Origin: Jiangellaceae bacterium | Lineage (GTDB): Bacteria; Actinomycetota; Actinomycetes; Jiangellales; Jiangellaceae | Direction of reading: 5' to 3' | DNA: 7,369 nt | Assembly: GCA_030146385.1 (NCBI GenBank) | Contig: JASLBX010000376.1 | Span: forward strand, 1-7,369 | Part shown: positions 1 through 5,866 of the stretch, piece after piece | How positions within the stretch are numbered: the stretch's first letter is position 1 | Layout of the letters: each line of letters opens with the position of its first letter | Made by a program: the position numbers and the translations under genes | The notes under the pieces: model-generated | The model's input: the letters and a program-made list of their open reading frames with translations, nothing else | Told to the model about the DNA's origin: nothing | The model's database searches: none

Positions 1-514
1 GGAGTCCGGCGTCCGGAATGAACCGCTCGTGCATGTCGGCCAGCACGTCGGACTCGTCGTCGTAGGGACCCACGTGCAGGGTCTGGACGCAGCGCCCTTC
101 CTCGAGCGTCCCGAGTCGTACCTCGTCGAGCCCGGGTGGGGGACACTTCGCGGCCACGGTCGCGACCGCCTCGACGAACATGTCGTCTGCGATCCAGTCG
201 GGCGTCATGATCATCGCCGTCCAAATCCACTGGGATTTGTCTCTGGCGGTCGTGAAGGCGGCCATGTCCGACGCCCACCACAGGGCCTCCAGCGGCGGGA
301 CGACATAGTCACGGCCCAGGTCGTGCTTGCTCGTAAACTTGAGCTTGTAGGCCACCGGGTACAGGGCCGCGAACGCGTCGGCGTACTCCTTGGAGCTATT
401 CGGGTCTCCGTGCCCGTCGACCATCAGGTACTGCATCGCCGGGACATCGACAATCCGGAACACGCGGTGGCGCGCGCGGTAGACGTCCAGCGACTTCTTG
501 AAGTCGGCCTTCAC
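1..514 (-). CDS. GyrI-like small-molecule-binding domain protein (3' end outside window)
   Basis: Translating the minus strand from a GTG at 514 gives an open frame of 171 residues that runs off the left edge without a stop. The N-terminal part reads DVPAMQYLMVDGHGDPN (residues 23-39), then AALYPVAYKLKF (49-60) and YVVPPLEALWW (70-80), with VQTLHVGPYDDE near 143-154. This is the pattern of the GyrI-like domain (PF06445) in its stand-alone form, a cytoplasmic fold related to the effector-binding half of MerR/AraC regulators such as BmrR. Stand-alone members are about 200 residues, so roughly 30-40 C-terminal residues are missing. There is no DNA-binding domain at the N terminus, so it is more likely a ligand-binding or hydrolase-like protein than a regulator. 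The GTG start is chosen because AGGGGG lies 5 bases upstream. It follows the membrane protein gene on the same strand and is probably co-transcribed with it. The natural ligand is unknown. Confidence 0.85.
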   Translation of the reverse strand, partial: MKADFKKSLDVYRARHRVFRIVDVPAMQYLMVDGHGDPNSSKEYADAFAALYPVAYKLKFTSKHDLGRDYVVPPLEALWWASDMAAFTTARDKSQWIWTAMIMTPDWIADDMFVEAVATVAAKCPPPGLDEVRLGTLEEGRCVQTLHVGPYDDESDVLADMHERFIPDAGL

Positions 515-621
515 ACGTGCCCCCTGCCTTCGCCGCCAGTCGAGGCGATTCTCGCCCAGTATGAAGCGCGACTCACGGCTGAGCGGGCGATGCGGCGCAG
601 CTCACGGGTGCGTTTGGTCAC
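511..621 (-). CDS. Possible 36-residue basic micro-ORF coupled to both neighbours
   Basis: A GTG at 621 overlaps the TGA of the membrane protein gene as GTGA. The frame runs 36 codons and stops with a TGA that overlaps the GTG start of the GyrI-like gene, again as GTGA. The peptide begins VTKRTRELRRIARSAVS, is rich in Arg, and has no membrane segment or recognisable domain. No Shine-Dalgarno motif precedes its GTG, so it would depend on termination-reinitiation after the upstream gene. It could serve only to pass ribosomes to the GyrI-like gene. The alternative is that this is a simple 103-base intergenic gap and the two overlaps are chance, which in GC-rich DNA is quite possible. Confidence 0.3.
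   Translation of the reverse strand: MTKRTRELRRIARSAVSRASYWARIASTGGEGRGHV
520..525 (-). promoter_or_regulatory. Ribosome binding site of the GyrI-like gene
   Basis: AGGGGG on the minus strand with a 5-base spacer to the GTG at 514. It fixes the start of the GyrI-like gene and lies inside the possible micro-ORF 511-621. Confidence 0.55.
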
Positions 622-1289
622 GTCCGGGTGGTGATCGGGTGTCGGGCGAGCCAACCTCCCAGGATGACTGACCAGATGGCGGTGAGCGCGGCCAGCGTCC
701 CGGGAACCACCGCTATGGCTTGGGTGAGTCCGCCGGCGACGGTGGCCCCGCTCACCAGGACCATGGCGACGCCCAGGAGCAGCGCTGGCCAACCCACCCA
801 GTTCGGGTATGTGCGACTGGCGAGCATGCCGCGACCGACAGCGGCGATGCCGGCCCACAGCAGCAACATGCTGTACATGCGCAGGTAGGTGGCACCGATC
901 CACAGGGGGAGCCCGGTGTCGAATGCGCCATCAATTGCCTGAGCGAGCGCCGCGTTCGAGAGGGCGAACTGGACGGTCACTGCCGTCGCGCCGCCAAGGA
1001 CCGCGTAGGAACCGAGCCGGAACGAGGCGAGGTCCTGCCCGCTGGTACGGCCGAGGGCTGCGATGCCGATGGCCAGCGCCCAGATGCCGACCGGGACGGT
1101 CAGCAGCACGATCCGGGTTCGGCCGGAGTTCTCGACCAGCAGCGCTAGGAAGTTCGCGTGATCGGCGGGGTCGTCCGGGGTCGGGAACAGGGCGCTGGTG
1201 AGGATCAGGACACCGGCCACGATCAGCGCAATGCTGGCTACGCGCCGCCACGGCTGGGTCTGTCGGTGTGTCATCGTCTCGGTCGCCAT
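618..1289 (-). CDS. Six-helix integral membrane protein, DUF4386-like
   Basis: A 223-residue hydrophobic protein with about six membrane helices, near residues 16-35, 58-80, 93-115, 130-152, 164-187 and 190-213. A basic N-terminal stretch (HRQTQPWRR) precedes helix 1, which suggests a cytoplasmic N terminus. Between helices 1 and 2 is an acidic loop FPTPDDPADH (35-44). The motif YPNWVGWPALLLG (161-173) before helix 5 resembles the xPxWxGW signature of DUF4386-type and similar actinobacterial membrane proteins, whose function is unknown. No transporter, enzyme or receptor motif is visible. An ATG at 1301 is also in frame, but the ATG at 1289 is preferred because GGAGG sits 5 bases upstream of it. 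It lies about 90 bases downstream of the HD-GYP/LuxR gene on the same strand, and two inverted repeats occupy that gap. Membrane location is well supported; family placement is tentative. Confidence 0.85.
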   Translation of the reverse strand: MATETMTHRQTQPWRRVASIALIVAGVLILTSALFPTPDDPADHANFLALLVENSGRTRIVLLTVPVGIWALAIGIAALGRTSGQDLASFRLGSYAVLGGATAVTVQFALSNAALAQAIDGAFDTGLPLWIGATYLRMYSMLLLWAGIAAVGRGMLASRTYPNWVGWPALLLGVAMVLVSGATVAGGLTQAIAVVPGTLAALTAIWSVILGGWLARHPITTRT

Positions 1290-1294
1290 CCCGG

Positions 1295-1299
1295 CCTCC
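1295..1299 (-). promoter_or_regulatory. Ribosome binding site deciding the membrane protein start
   Basis: GGAGG on the minus strand, 5 bases before the ATG at 1289. It overlaps codons 1-3 of the longer in-frame reading from 1301, which argues for the shorter 223-residue protein. Confidence 0.65.
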
Positions 1300-1305
1300 A
1301 TGCGT

Positions 1306-1337
1306 CGTCACGTCGTGGTGATCAGGTACTCGTGACG
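1306..1337. repeat. Inverted repeat CGTCACG / CGTGACG upstream of the membrane protein gene
   Basis: Perfect 7-base arms at 1306-1312 and 1331-1337 are separated by 18 bases. The element ends 17 bases from the preferred ATG at 1289 and would lie in the leader or promoter of that gene. The arm spacing (25 bases between arm starts) would suit a dimeric regulator bound to two half-sites. The 18-base loop makes a stable RNA hairpin less likely. No T-tract follows, so it is not a typical terminator. Confidence 0.35.
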
Positions 1338-1362
1338 TTAGGAGCGATGGACCTCGATGCCT

Positions 1363-1380
1363 ATCGGGAGTTTTCCCTAT
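1363..1380. promoter_or_regulatory. Operator-like imperfect palindrome at the end of the HD-GYP/LuxR gene
   Basis: On the plus strand arms ATCGGGA (1363-1369) and TCCCTAT (1374-1380) are reverse complements with one mismatch around a GTTT loop. It overlaps the TAG stop of the regulator gene and lies about 75 bases before the membrane protein start. On the minus strand it reads as GGGA-AAAC-TCCC, not followed by a T-rich run, so a protein-binding site fits better than a terminator. LuxR-type HTH proteins commonly bind short imperfect dyads. That this regulator binds here is inference only. Confidence 0.35.
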
Positions 1381-2966
1381 GCGGGCGGGACGAGCCCGTG
1401 TTCCATGGCGAACAGCGCCGCGGCGGCTCGGGTCGAGACACCCATCTTGCGGTAGGCGTTCTGGATGTGGTGGTCGGCGGTCTTCGTTGAGATGCCGAGG
1501 TCGCGGCCGATCTGCTTGGTCTGCCGGCCGCGAGCCAGCAGGCCGACGACTTGGGCCTCGCGCTCGGTCAGGCCGGCCGGACGGCCGACCGCGGCGGTCT
1601 GCTGGCCCGCCGCCTCGAGTACGGCTGACACGCTGTCGGGGTCGAGGCGTCCGTCCCGGGCCTCATCGCCGAGCAGTTCGGCGGCCTCCGGCGGCGAGAG
1701 GGCTGCGCGGTGCGGGCGCGGCTCGGTCTTCGCGTGGTACGCGTCGGCAGCGGCCAGCAGCCGCGCGGCGGGCGTGAGACTCGCGGCCGTTGCGCCGCGG
1801 TGATAGCCGGTGCCGTCGAGCCGCTCGTGGTGGCATGAGGCGACCGGCGCAAGCGTGGCGAGGTACTCCGAGCGGTCGAGGACACGCTCGGAGTAATACG
1901 GATGTAGCCTGACCCGCTCCCAATCGTCCGGCGTCAGTCGCGTTTCCTGCTGCCAGACGCGCGCCGGAACGGCGACGCGACCAAGGTCGTGCACGAAAGC
2001 CGCCCGCCGCAGCACAACACAGTCGGCGTCCGGGTACTCGCGTTGCTGGGCCGCCGTCGCCGCGAGCCGGGCAACCCCGGACGAGTGCCCGGCCAGGTAG
2101 GGCGACATCAGGTCAGCGAAATCACCCATGGCGGCCAAAGCACGGTCGATCTCCGCACCCTCCAGGGCCAGGCGCGGATGCGGCTCGCGGTCGAGCGTCT
2201 CGTCCCACGCCGACGCATCCAGATCCAGCGCCAGCACCTCCCCGGCGTTGTCGGCAAGGGCCGCCGCCACCATGGGATCGAAGGCGCCGCCCGCCCGCTC
2301 GCGCACCAGATCCACAGCCTCCTCGGGTCCACCCAGCATCCGCTGGAAAGCGGCGTCTCGGGCGACGAGAACGATCCGCACCGGCAGCGGGACTTCGTTT
2401 TCCCTGGCGCCGTGAGGTTGCCCCGTGCCGTCCCACCGCTCCCCGATGTACGCAAACTGGTGCTGAATGGCGCTGGGCAGGCCCAACCGGTCGGTCAACA
2501 TCCGCGCGACCTCGCAGATCGCAGTGACAATGCCGCCGAACTCCCGGGCCAACGTCGGCAGCCAGCGCGCCAACCGGTAGCCACGCACGTAGACCGGAGC
2601 AGACGGCGGGGCCACCGCTCGGAGCATGCCCACCGTCATCTCCGCACGCGACCCGAACCTGACCGGCGTGGAATATGTGGTCAACGCGTCATCCGCACCA
2701 AACACCTCGGCCGCGAAGTCAGCGTTAGCGGTACAGCCGATATAGAACAGCAGGCACGTGTAATAGGTCTGAGCAGCAGTCTCCGAGTCGACGCCGAGCT
2801 TGTCGGCCAGCCGCATCGCGACCAACGTGCTGTGTAGGCCGTGCTCAAGTGGCACACCTATACCGAGGTCCGTCGCCAGCGAAAGGGTCGCGACCACCTC
2901 CGCGGCGCGCACCCGGTCGCTAGCGCCGTCCTCTGCAGCCGCCGCGGCTGCGCGCGGTACATCCAC
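1377..2966 (-). CDS. Duplicated HD-GYP-like phosphohydrolase fused to a LuxR-type HTH regulator
   Basis: A 529-residue cytoplasmic protein in three parts. Residues 23-205 form a degenerate HD-GYP-like lobe: H42 (LEHGLHS) and a late ERWDGTGQP (176-184) are present, but the HD pair is replaced by FYIGCTANAD (74-83). Residues 270-455 form a better conserved HD domain: H294 (AGHSSG), H326-D327 in FVHDLGRVAVP, H355 and H379-H380-E381 followed by RLDGTGYHRG, so GYP has become GYH. Residues 463-529 are a LuxR/NarL-type helix-turn-helix (LTEREAQVVGLLARG, then KTADHHIQNAYRKMGV). HD-GYP proteins hydrolyse cyclic dinucleotides such as c-di-GMP, and the metal ligands in the second lobe are largely kept, but the altered GYP leaves activity or simple ligand sensing open. 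The HTH suggests direct transcription control, perhaps of the membrane and GyrI-like genes downstream. The GTG at 2966 is the first start after an in-frame TAG. GAAGAGG is close by, with only 2 bases of spacing, so a start at Val19 is possible. Confidence 0.9.
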   Translation of the reverse strand: MDVPRAAAAAAEDGASDRVRAAEVVATLSLATDLGIGVPLEHGLHSTLVAMRLADKLGVDSETAAQTYYTCLLFYIGCTANADFAAEVFGADDALTTYSTPVRFGSRAEMTVGMLRAVAPPSAPVYVRGYRLARWLPTLAREFGGIVTAICEVARMLTDRLGLPSAIQHQFAYIGERWDGTGQPHGARENEVPLPVRIVLVARDAAFQRMLGGPEEAVDLVRERAGGAFDPMVAAALADNAGEVLALDLDASAWDETLDREPHPRLALEGAEIDRALAAMGDFADLMSPYLAGHSSGVARLAATAAQQREYPDADCVVLRRAAFVHDLGRVAVPARVWQQETRLTPDDWERVRLHPYYSERVLDRSEYLATLAPVASCHHERLDGTGYHRGATAASLTPAARLLAAADAYHAKTEPRPHRAALSPPEAAELLGDEARDGRLDPDSVSAVLEAAGQQTAAVGRPAGLTEREAQVVGLLARGRQTKQIGRDLGISTKTADHHIQNAYRKMGVSTRAAAALFAMEHGLVPPA

Positions 2967-3061
2967 AACCTCTTCACGCTATCGGCTGCTGTGAGCCGAC
3001 ACCATGCTAGAGATCGATTCCTGAACCCGCACCCGACCGGCGGCAGAAGAGGGCGGAATAC
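2967..3061 (-). promoter_or_regulatory. Leader and likely promoter region of the HD-GYP/LuxR gene
   Basis: These 95 bases separate two minus-strand genes. A small hairpin is possible from CGGCT (2983-2987) and AGCCG (2994-2998) with a 6-base loop, in the leader just upstream of the GAAGAGG ribosome site. A TAGCAT at 3009-3004 on the minus strand resembles a -10 element but has no good -35 partner. No terminator is seen for the gene before it. The promoter is inferred from the gap and not from a strong motif. Confidence 0.25.
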
Positions 3062-3365
3062 CTAGGCGAAGAGATCGCTGCACTCGAGTCCGGTCGGGTT
3101 GGCGCTACCAAGGTCCTCGTGGAGCATAGCCAGAGCACCGGAGGGCGCGATCTCGTTCAGGTCTTCCTCTCCGGTCAGTATGTACAGCGCGTTGAATGCT
3201 GCCTCATAGGCCGCCGCGGTCATGGTGAGTACGAGGTCGGCCGGATCCGCACCGCTGTCGATTGCACGTTGGGCCGCCGGGAAGTTGCGCACACTCCATG
3301 TCGAGCGAACGAATCCCCTCCCAGAGCGCGGCTAGAATACGATCGCGTGTCTCATCGCGTGCCAT
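3062..3365 (-). pseudogene. Small orphan gene apparently broken by a one-base frameshift
   Basis: Two minus-strand frames each look protein-like over only part of this stretch. The first starts with ATG at 3365 and reads MARDETRDRILAALWEG followed by IRSLDMEC, then turns into low-quality sequence with runs of Cys, Arg and Pro. The second is open from about 3290 to a TAG at 3062 and reads RNFPAAQRAIDSGADPADL, then AAAYEAAFNALYILTGEEDL, ending with an acidic tail GLECSDLFA. Removing one base near 3285-3295 (the TGTGCGCAAC stretch) would join them into a soluble, acidic, helical protein of about 100 residues. The second frame has only a GTG at 3292 with a GGAG one base away, which is poor for independent initiation. 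Function is not recognised. Alternatives are a sequencing error or a genuine 76-residue protein from the GTG at 3292. Confidence 0.5.
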
Positions 3366-3412
3366 GAGCGAGACGGTACTGGCAACTGATGAGCGGATGC
3401 GAAGATCGGCGC

Positions 3413-3895
3413 ATGCGCCTTCCCCAGCATCTGGCCGAGCAGTTGAGACGCGTCCCCAAGTCCTCGGATGGGTACTGCGAGTACGCGCCATGCCGAGTGA
3501 CGCTCAAGTCTGGTGAAGTGCTCGATCGCGTCTACATCGTTGAGGCATCCGACTTCCGGCGGATGTGGGGGCAGACGCAGGTCACGGTTAACGTAGCCGA
3601 CATCGACCAGATCGAAGACAGTCCGTTCCGCCTCCCGGCCCAGTGGGCCAACGCGCTCTACCAGGCTGGCGAGTCGGGCATGGGTTACACGCTGTTCATT
3701 GCTCGGCTCCGCGACGGCTCAACACTTCCGTTTGTAGTCGGGAACGCGGTCGACTTCCCGAACTGGCCTCCGGGGACCGGGCCGCCAGATGTAGTCGACG
3801 TGCAACCTCATGCCGGCCGAGAGGTCTTCCGCGACCGGGCTCCCGGACCATACGAGAGCAGCGCCGATTACGCATGGTGCGTCTATGACGCGTAG
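3413..3895 (+). CDS. Conserved-looking soluble protein of unknown function
   Basis: A 160-residue protein starting MRLPQHLAEQLRRVP if the ATG at 3413 is used. A further in-frame ATG at 3389 would add eight residues (MSGCEDRR), which look non-coding, and neither start has a clear ribosome site. The middle contains GYCEYAPCRVTLKSGEVLDRV, split here as GYCEYAPCRV and TLKSGEVLDRV, then VYIVEASDFRRMWG. The second half contains DSPFRLPAQWANALYQAGES, GMGYTLFIARL, and GNAVDFPNWPPGTGPPDVVDV, quoted here in part as GNAVDFPNWPPG. Alternating hydrophobic strands suggest a mostly beta fold. There is no signal peptide or membrane helix, so it should be cytoplasmic. It resembles scattered hypothetical proteins from diverse bacteria that I know only as uncharacterised, and I assign no function. 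It is divergent from the broken gene at 3062-3365 and is followed by another broken gene. Confidence 0.75.
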   Translation: MRLPQHLAEQLRRVPKSSDGYCEYAPCRVTLKSGEVLDRVYIVEASDFRRMWGQTQVTVNVADIDQIEDSPFRLPAQWANALYQAGESGMGYTLFIARLRDGSTLPFVVGNAVDFPNWPPGTGPPDVVDVQPHAGREVFRDRAPGPYESSADYAWCVYDA

Positions 3896-3901
3896 CGCTC
3901 G

Positions 3902-3938
3902 CTCATCGGCCACGACCGCGCGGAACGCGGCAGATGAG
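3902..3938 (+). terminator. Nested hairpin after the 3413-3895 gene, no T-tract
   Basis: An inner stem CCGCG (3916-3920) / CGCGG (3926-3930) with loop CGGAA is enclosed by an outer pair CTCAT (3902-3906) / ATGAG (3934-3938). It begins 7 bases after the stop codon. The absence of a following T-run makes it a weak terminator candidate, though actinobacterial terminators often lack one. Confidence 0.25.
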
Positions 3939-3964
3939 GACGTTCGCCAGCGATACTCGCGTGC

Positions 3965-4280
3965 ATGGATGCGAGATCCGCCCTGTATCAACTCGTGTAC
4001 CGCGGGTTGCTGGAGTTTGCGCGCCGCCGCGTACGAGGACACCCTGACCAACAAGATGGTCATCGGCATCACCACTGTTCTGCACAACCTGCCCGGAGCG
4101 TTAGAACGCGCCGAGAGCACGGCTGACTACGAGAGTGCGCTCCGCGAGGCGCTGCCGCCAGGGATAGGCACGGCTGACATTGCCCGTGTCCTACCTCACC
4201 AAGGCCGCCATCACTTCCGCGATCGCGGCCCTCGCCCTGGCGAGAGTTCTGCGCCTATCACCGGTGCCCCTATCGCCTGA
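3965..4280 (+). pseudogene. Small orphan gene apparently broken by a one-base insertion
   Basis: From an ATG at 3965 one frame reads MDARSALYQLVYRGLLEF and then degrades into Arg/His-rich sequence that stops at a TGA. The next plus frame, offset by one base, carries LRAAAYEDTLTNKMVIGITT, then VLHNLPGALERAESTADYES and ALREALPPGIGTADI, stopping at 4280. Removing one base in GAGTTTGCGC (about 4012-4020) would fuse the halves into a helical protein of around 90-105 residues. The joined sequence has the look of small uncharacterised proteins with a YQLVYRG-type N terminus and an HNLP motif; that resemblance is from memory. The end after about residue 75 of the joined protein also looks poor and may hide a second shift. 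An alternative is a continuous 131-residue ORF from the ATG at 3885 to 4280, but its first part (PPCINSCTAGCWS) looks non-coding. Confidence 0.45.
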
Positions 4281-4603
4281 ACAAGATTTGATCGTCCATA
4301 GGGCAATCCCAGCGCGGCTGACGTTTCGAAGCACGCGATGCGAAACGCCAGTCGTCGTTACAGCCCATGCCCATCGTCGGAGGACGACACCGGCGAGTTT
4401 GAACTGCAGGCTTCGCAGCGTTCGAAGCGTCTCGACGTCATCGAGCCCAGTGGTAACTGGCCACTCGATGCCGGAGCCATGTACATCGCGTGCGGCCCCC
4501 TCTTGCAAAGCATGAGCGGAGCAGCGGAACACTCGCGGCGGAACACTGCGTGGACGTCCGGCAGATACATCCAACGTGCAGGTCGAGGCCGGAAAATGAG
4601 CAG
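4281..4603. other. Stretch without a convincing gene
   Basis: About 320 bases between the broken gene and the 4604-5194 gene. Open frames exist on both strands but none has a protein-like composition, a ribosome site and a recognisable motif together. The plus frame from 4338 contains DVIEPSGNWPLDAGAMYIACG, given here as DVIEPSGNWPL and GAMYIACG, which could be a fragment of an old gene. No promoter, terminator or repeat stands out. Confidence 0.4.
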
Positions 4604-5194
4604 ATGCCTGACACTCCGTTCGGTCAGCTCAAGCGTGTGAGCCGCCCTACTGAGCATCACATCGACGTGGAGGCGATGCTCGCCGACCGGGTTCCTGAGT
4701 TCCAAGAAGCCGGATGGGCGGTTACGTACGAGCAACTGGCGCTGGTGGCTCAGCTCGCTGGTGACGACACGAGCACGCATGAATCGGTGCGCCTGCTGTT
4801 CAATCTCGCGGTCAATGACTTCCGTGATCTGCTCCACGATTTGGACGCAGGATCTGGGCGTTTGGCGATGCGCGCGGCGCGAGCGGTCATCGAACATGCC
4901 ATCAACCTGCACACGGTCGCGGCCAGCCTCGCCGACGCTTCGCGCTACTTGGCGGAACCCGACCTTCCGGACTGGGTAGAGGAGCAGGTGGCTGGCCTCA
5001 TCGACATGGCTGTCGCCACGCAATCTCACTTGTTCCGTCCGGACCAGCGCTGGCTCACCGCTTCCATTCAGCAAGTCACCGTGACCCCCGAGGAGAACGC
5101 GCGACCTATCCCCGACACCGCACTCATGGAGTTCCCGCCAGACGACTGGGAAGTCCACGAGATCGGTCGGGTCGGTAGTGACAAAGTTTCCTGA
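4604..5194 (+). CDS. Helical soluble protein of unknown function
   Basis: A 196-residue protein starting MPDTPFGQLKRVSRP. The core is predicted helical: HIDVEAMLADRVPEFQEAGW near residues 19-38, then EQLALVAQLAG, SVRLLFNLAVNDFRDLLHDL and a strongly helical GRLAMRAARAVIEHAINLHT, followed by SRYLAEPDLPDWVEEQ. The order 'LLFNLAVNDF...G.GR.A.RAAR...EH..N' faintly recalls actinobacterial hypothetical proteins, and possibly the DUF5677 group, that carry an Arg-rich RxxRxxxEHxxN helix, but I cannot confirm membership. There is no signal peptide or membrane segment. The ATG at 4604 is chosen because the longer reading from 4490 adds 38 residues of poor composition (Cys, Arg, Pro); the ribosome site before 4604 is weak. 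Third codon positions are clearly G/C rich through the core, which supports real coding. It overlaps the 5178 ORF by 17 bases. Confidence 0.7.
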   Translation: MPDTPFGQLKRVSRPTEHHIDVEAMLADRVPEFQEAGWAVTYEQLALVAQLAGDDTSTHESVRLLFNLAVNDFRDLLHDLDAGSGRLAMRAARAVIEHAINLHTVAASLADASRYLAEPDLPDWVEEQVAGLIDMAVATQSHLFRPDQRWLTASIQQVTVTPEENARPIPDTALMEFPPDDWEVHEIGRVGSDKVS

Positions 5195-5372
5195 CCTGGC
5201 CGCCGTTCACGAGCTGCGATTGAGTCATCTCACAGCAGTCGGGCGCTCTGCAAGAAGTGCTCACACATCGGCGCGGTGGGTCGTGAACGTCTATGCCGGC
5301 GGTGGGCGCAAGGTGGACGCATCCGTGCGGTCCGCGGCAGATCCAGGCGGATATGAGTACCGTCCCGAGTGA
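5178..5372 (+). CDS. Possible 64-residue protein overlapping the upstream gene
   Basis: A GTG at 5178 opens a frame that overlaps the last 17 bases of the 4604-5194 gene and ends at 5372. The peptide begins VTKFPDLAAVHELRLSHLTA and ends with WVVNVYAGGGRKV and a GGYEYRPE tail. Third-position G/C is moderate, about 60%, lower than in the flanking genes. A weak GGGTCGG lies upstream of the GTG. Its stop codon directly abuts the stop codon of the convergent PPOX gene. It could be a small co-transcribed gene, the remnant of a longer one, or chance. No function is recognised. Confidence 0.35.
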   Translation: MTKFPDLAAVHELRLSHLTAVGRSARSAHTSARWVVNVYAGGGRKVDASVRSAADPGGYEYRPE

Positions 5373-5798
5373 TCAGCCGCCGCCGACCGACCGAGCGCTA
5401 CGCCGCCCGGCAGCTGAGAACGCGGGCCCCTCGATCCCCCAGCTGACGATCTGCCGCGGCAGGATCCGTATCCATGCCACGTCCCACCCTCTGCCGAAGC
5501 TCTCGCCGCCCTCCTCGTGCAACTCGGCGCGGCCGCGGACCTCGAGCCCGCGCGGAGTCCAGGGATTCAGCCGCTCGAGATCGTCGATGACGAAGGTGAC
5601 GCGCGGGTTGGCCCCCAGATCGCGCCACTTCTTCGAGCCTCTCAGCCCATGCCCGCCGACCTCGATCGCCTCATCCTCGGGGCCTAGGCGAAATCCGACC
5701 GGGACGACATGCGGCGAGCCGTCGCGGCCGACGGTCGCCAAGCGGCCGAGCCGCTGTCCGCGCAGGTACTCGATCTCGTTCTCGGTGAATGTGCTCAT
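5373..5798 (-). CDS. PPOX-class F420-dependent oxidoreductase
   Basis: A 141-residue protein of the split-barrel FMN/F420-binding (PPOX, pyridoxamine 5'-phosphate oxidase-like) superfamily. The start MSTFTENEIEYLRGQRLGRL, then ATVGRDGSPHVVPVGFR (21-37), KKWRDLGANPRVTFVIDDL (56-74), PRGLEVRGRAEL (82-93) and IRILPRQIVSWGIE (110-123) follow the pattern of the MSMEG_5819-type family TIGR04023. Length matches the family. These enzymes use deazaflavin F420 as hydride carrier, but the physiological substrate is generally unknown. The protein is cytoplasmic and normally dimeric. The ATG at 5798 is chosen because AGAGG lies 6 bases upstream and family members begin here. The same frame stays open upstream to 6266, but that part is Arg/Pro-rich and not family-like. 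The C-terminal tail after residue 125 (RRSARSVGGG) is low complexity. It is transcribed toward the central block. Confidence 0.9.
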   Translation of the reverse strand: MSTFTENEIEYLRGQRLGRLATVGRDGSPHVVPVGFRLGPEDEAIEVGGHGLRGSKKWRDLGANPRVTFVIDDLERLNPWTPRGLEVRGRAELHEEGGESFGRGWDVAWIRILPRQIVSWGIEGPAFSAAGRRSARSVGGG

Positions 5799-5804
5799 GG
5801 TGGA

Positions 5805-5809
5805 CCTCT
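5805..5809 (-). promoter_or_regulatory. Ribosome binding site of the PPOX gene
   Basis: AGAGG on the minus strand with a 6-base spacer to the ATG at 5798. It supports this start over the long upstream open extension. Confidence 0.55.
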
Positions 5810-5866
5810 GTGAGAATCCGGAGGATGTCCCGGTCGCCGTGGAGCTTCGGGGCGGCGGCCCGATGA

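Noticed and set aside
29..634. 201-residue open frame on the plus strand
   Set aside because: It is antisense to the GyrI-like gene, which shows a clear family pattern and ribosome site; the plus-strand peptide has no recognisable motif.
1366..1377. GGGA-AAAC-TCCC as an intrinsic terminator of the HD-GYP/LuxR gene
   Set aside because: The stem is only 4 bases and no T-rich tract follows on the minus strand; kept only as a possible operator.
1989..2837. 282-residue open frame on the plus strand
   Set aside because: Antisense to the HD-GYP/LuxR gene; long open frames opposite genes are common in high-GC DNA.
4217..4228. Perfect 12-base palindrome CCGCGATCGCGG
   Set aside because: A single short GC-rich palindrome is expected by chance at this base composition and no gene start lies beside it.
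4358..5158. 266-residue open frame on the minus strand
   Set aside because: Antisense to the 4604-5194 gene and less protein-like, with no ribosome site or motif.
3060..5372. Complete mobile element or defence island
   Set aside because: No integrase, transposase, nuclease, toxin-antitoxin pair, terminal repeats or tRNA attachment site was found; only orphan and broken genes are present.
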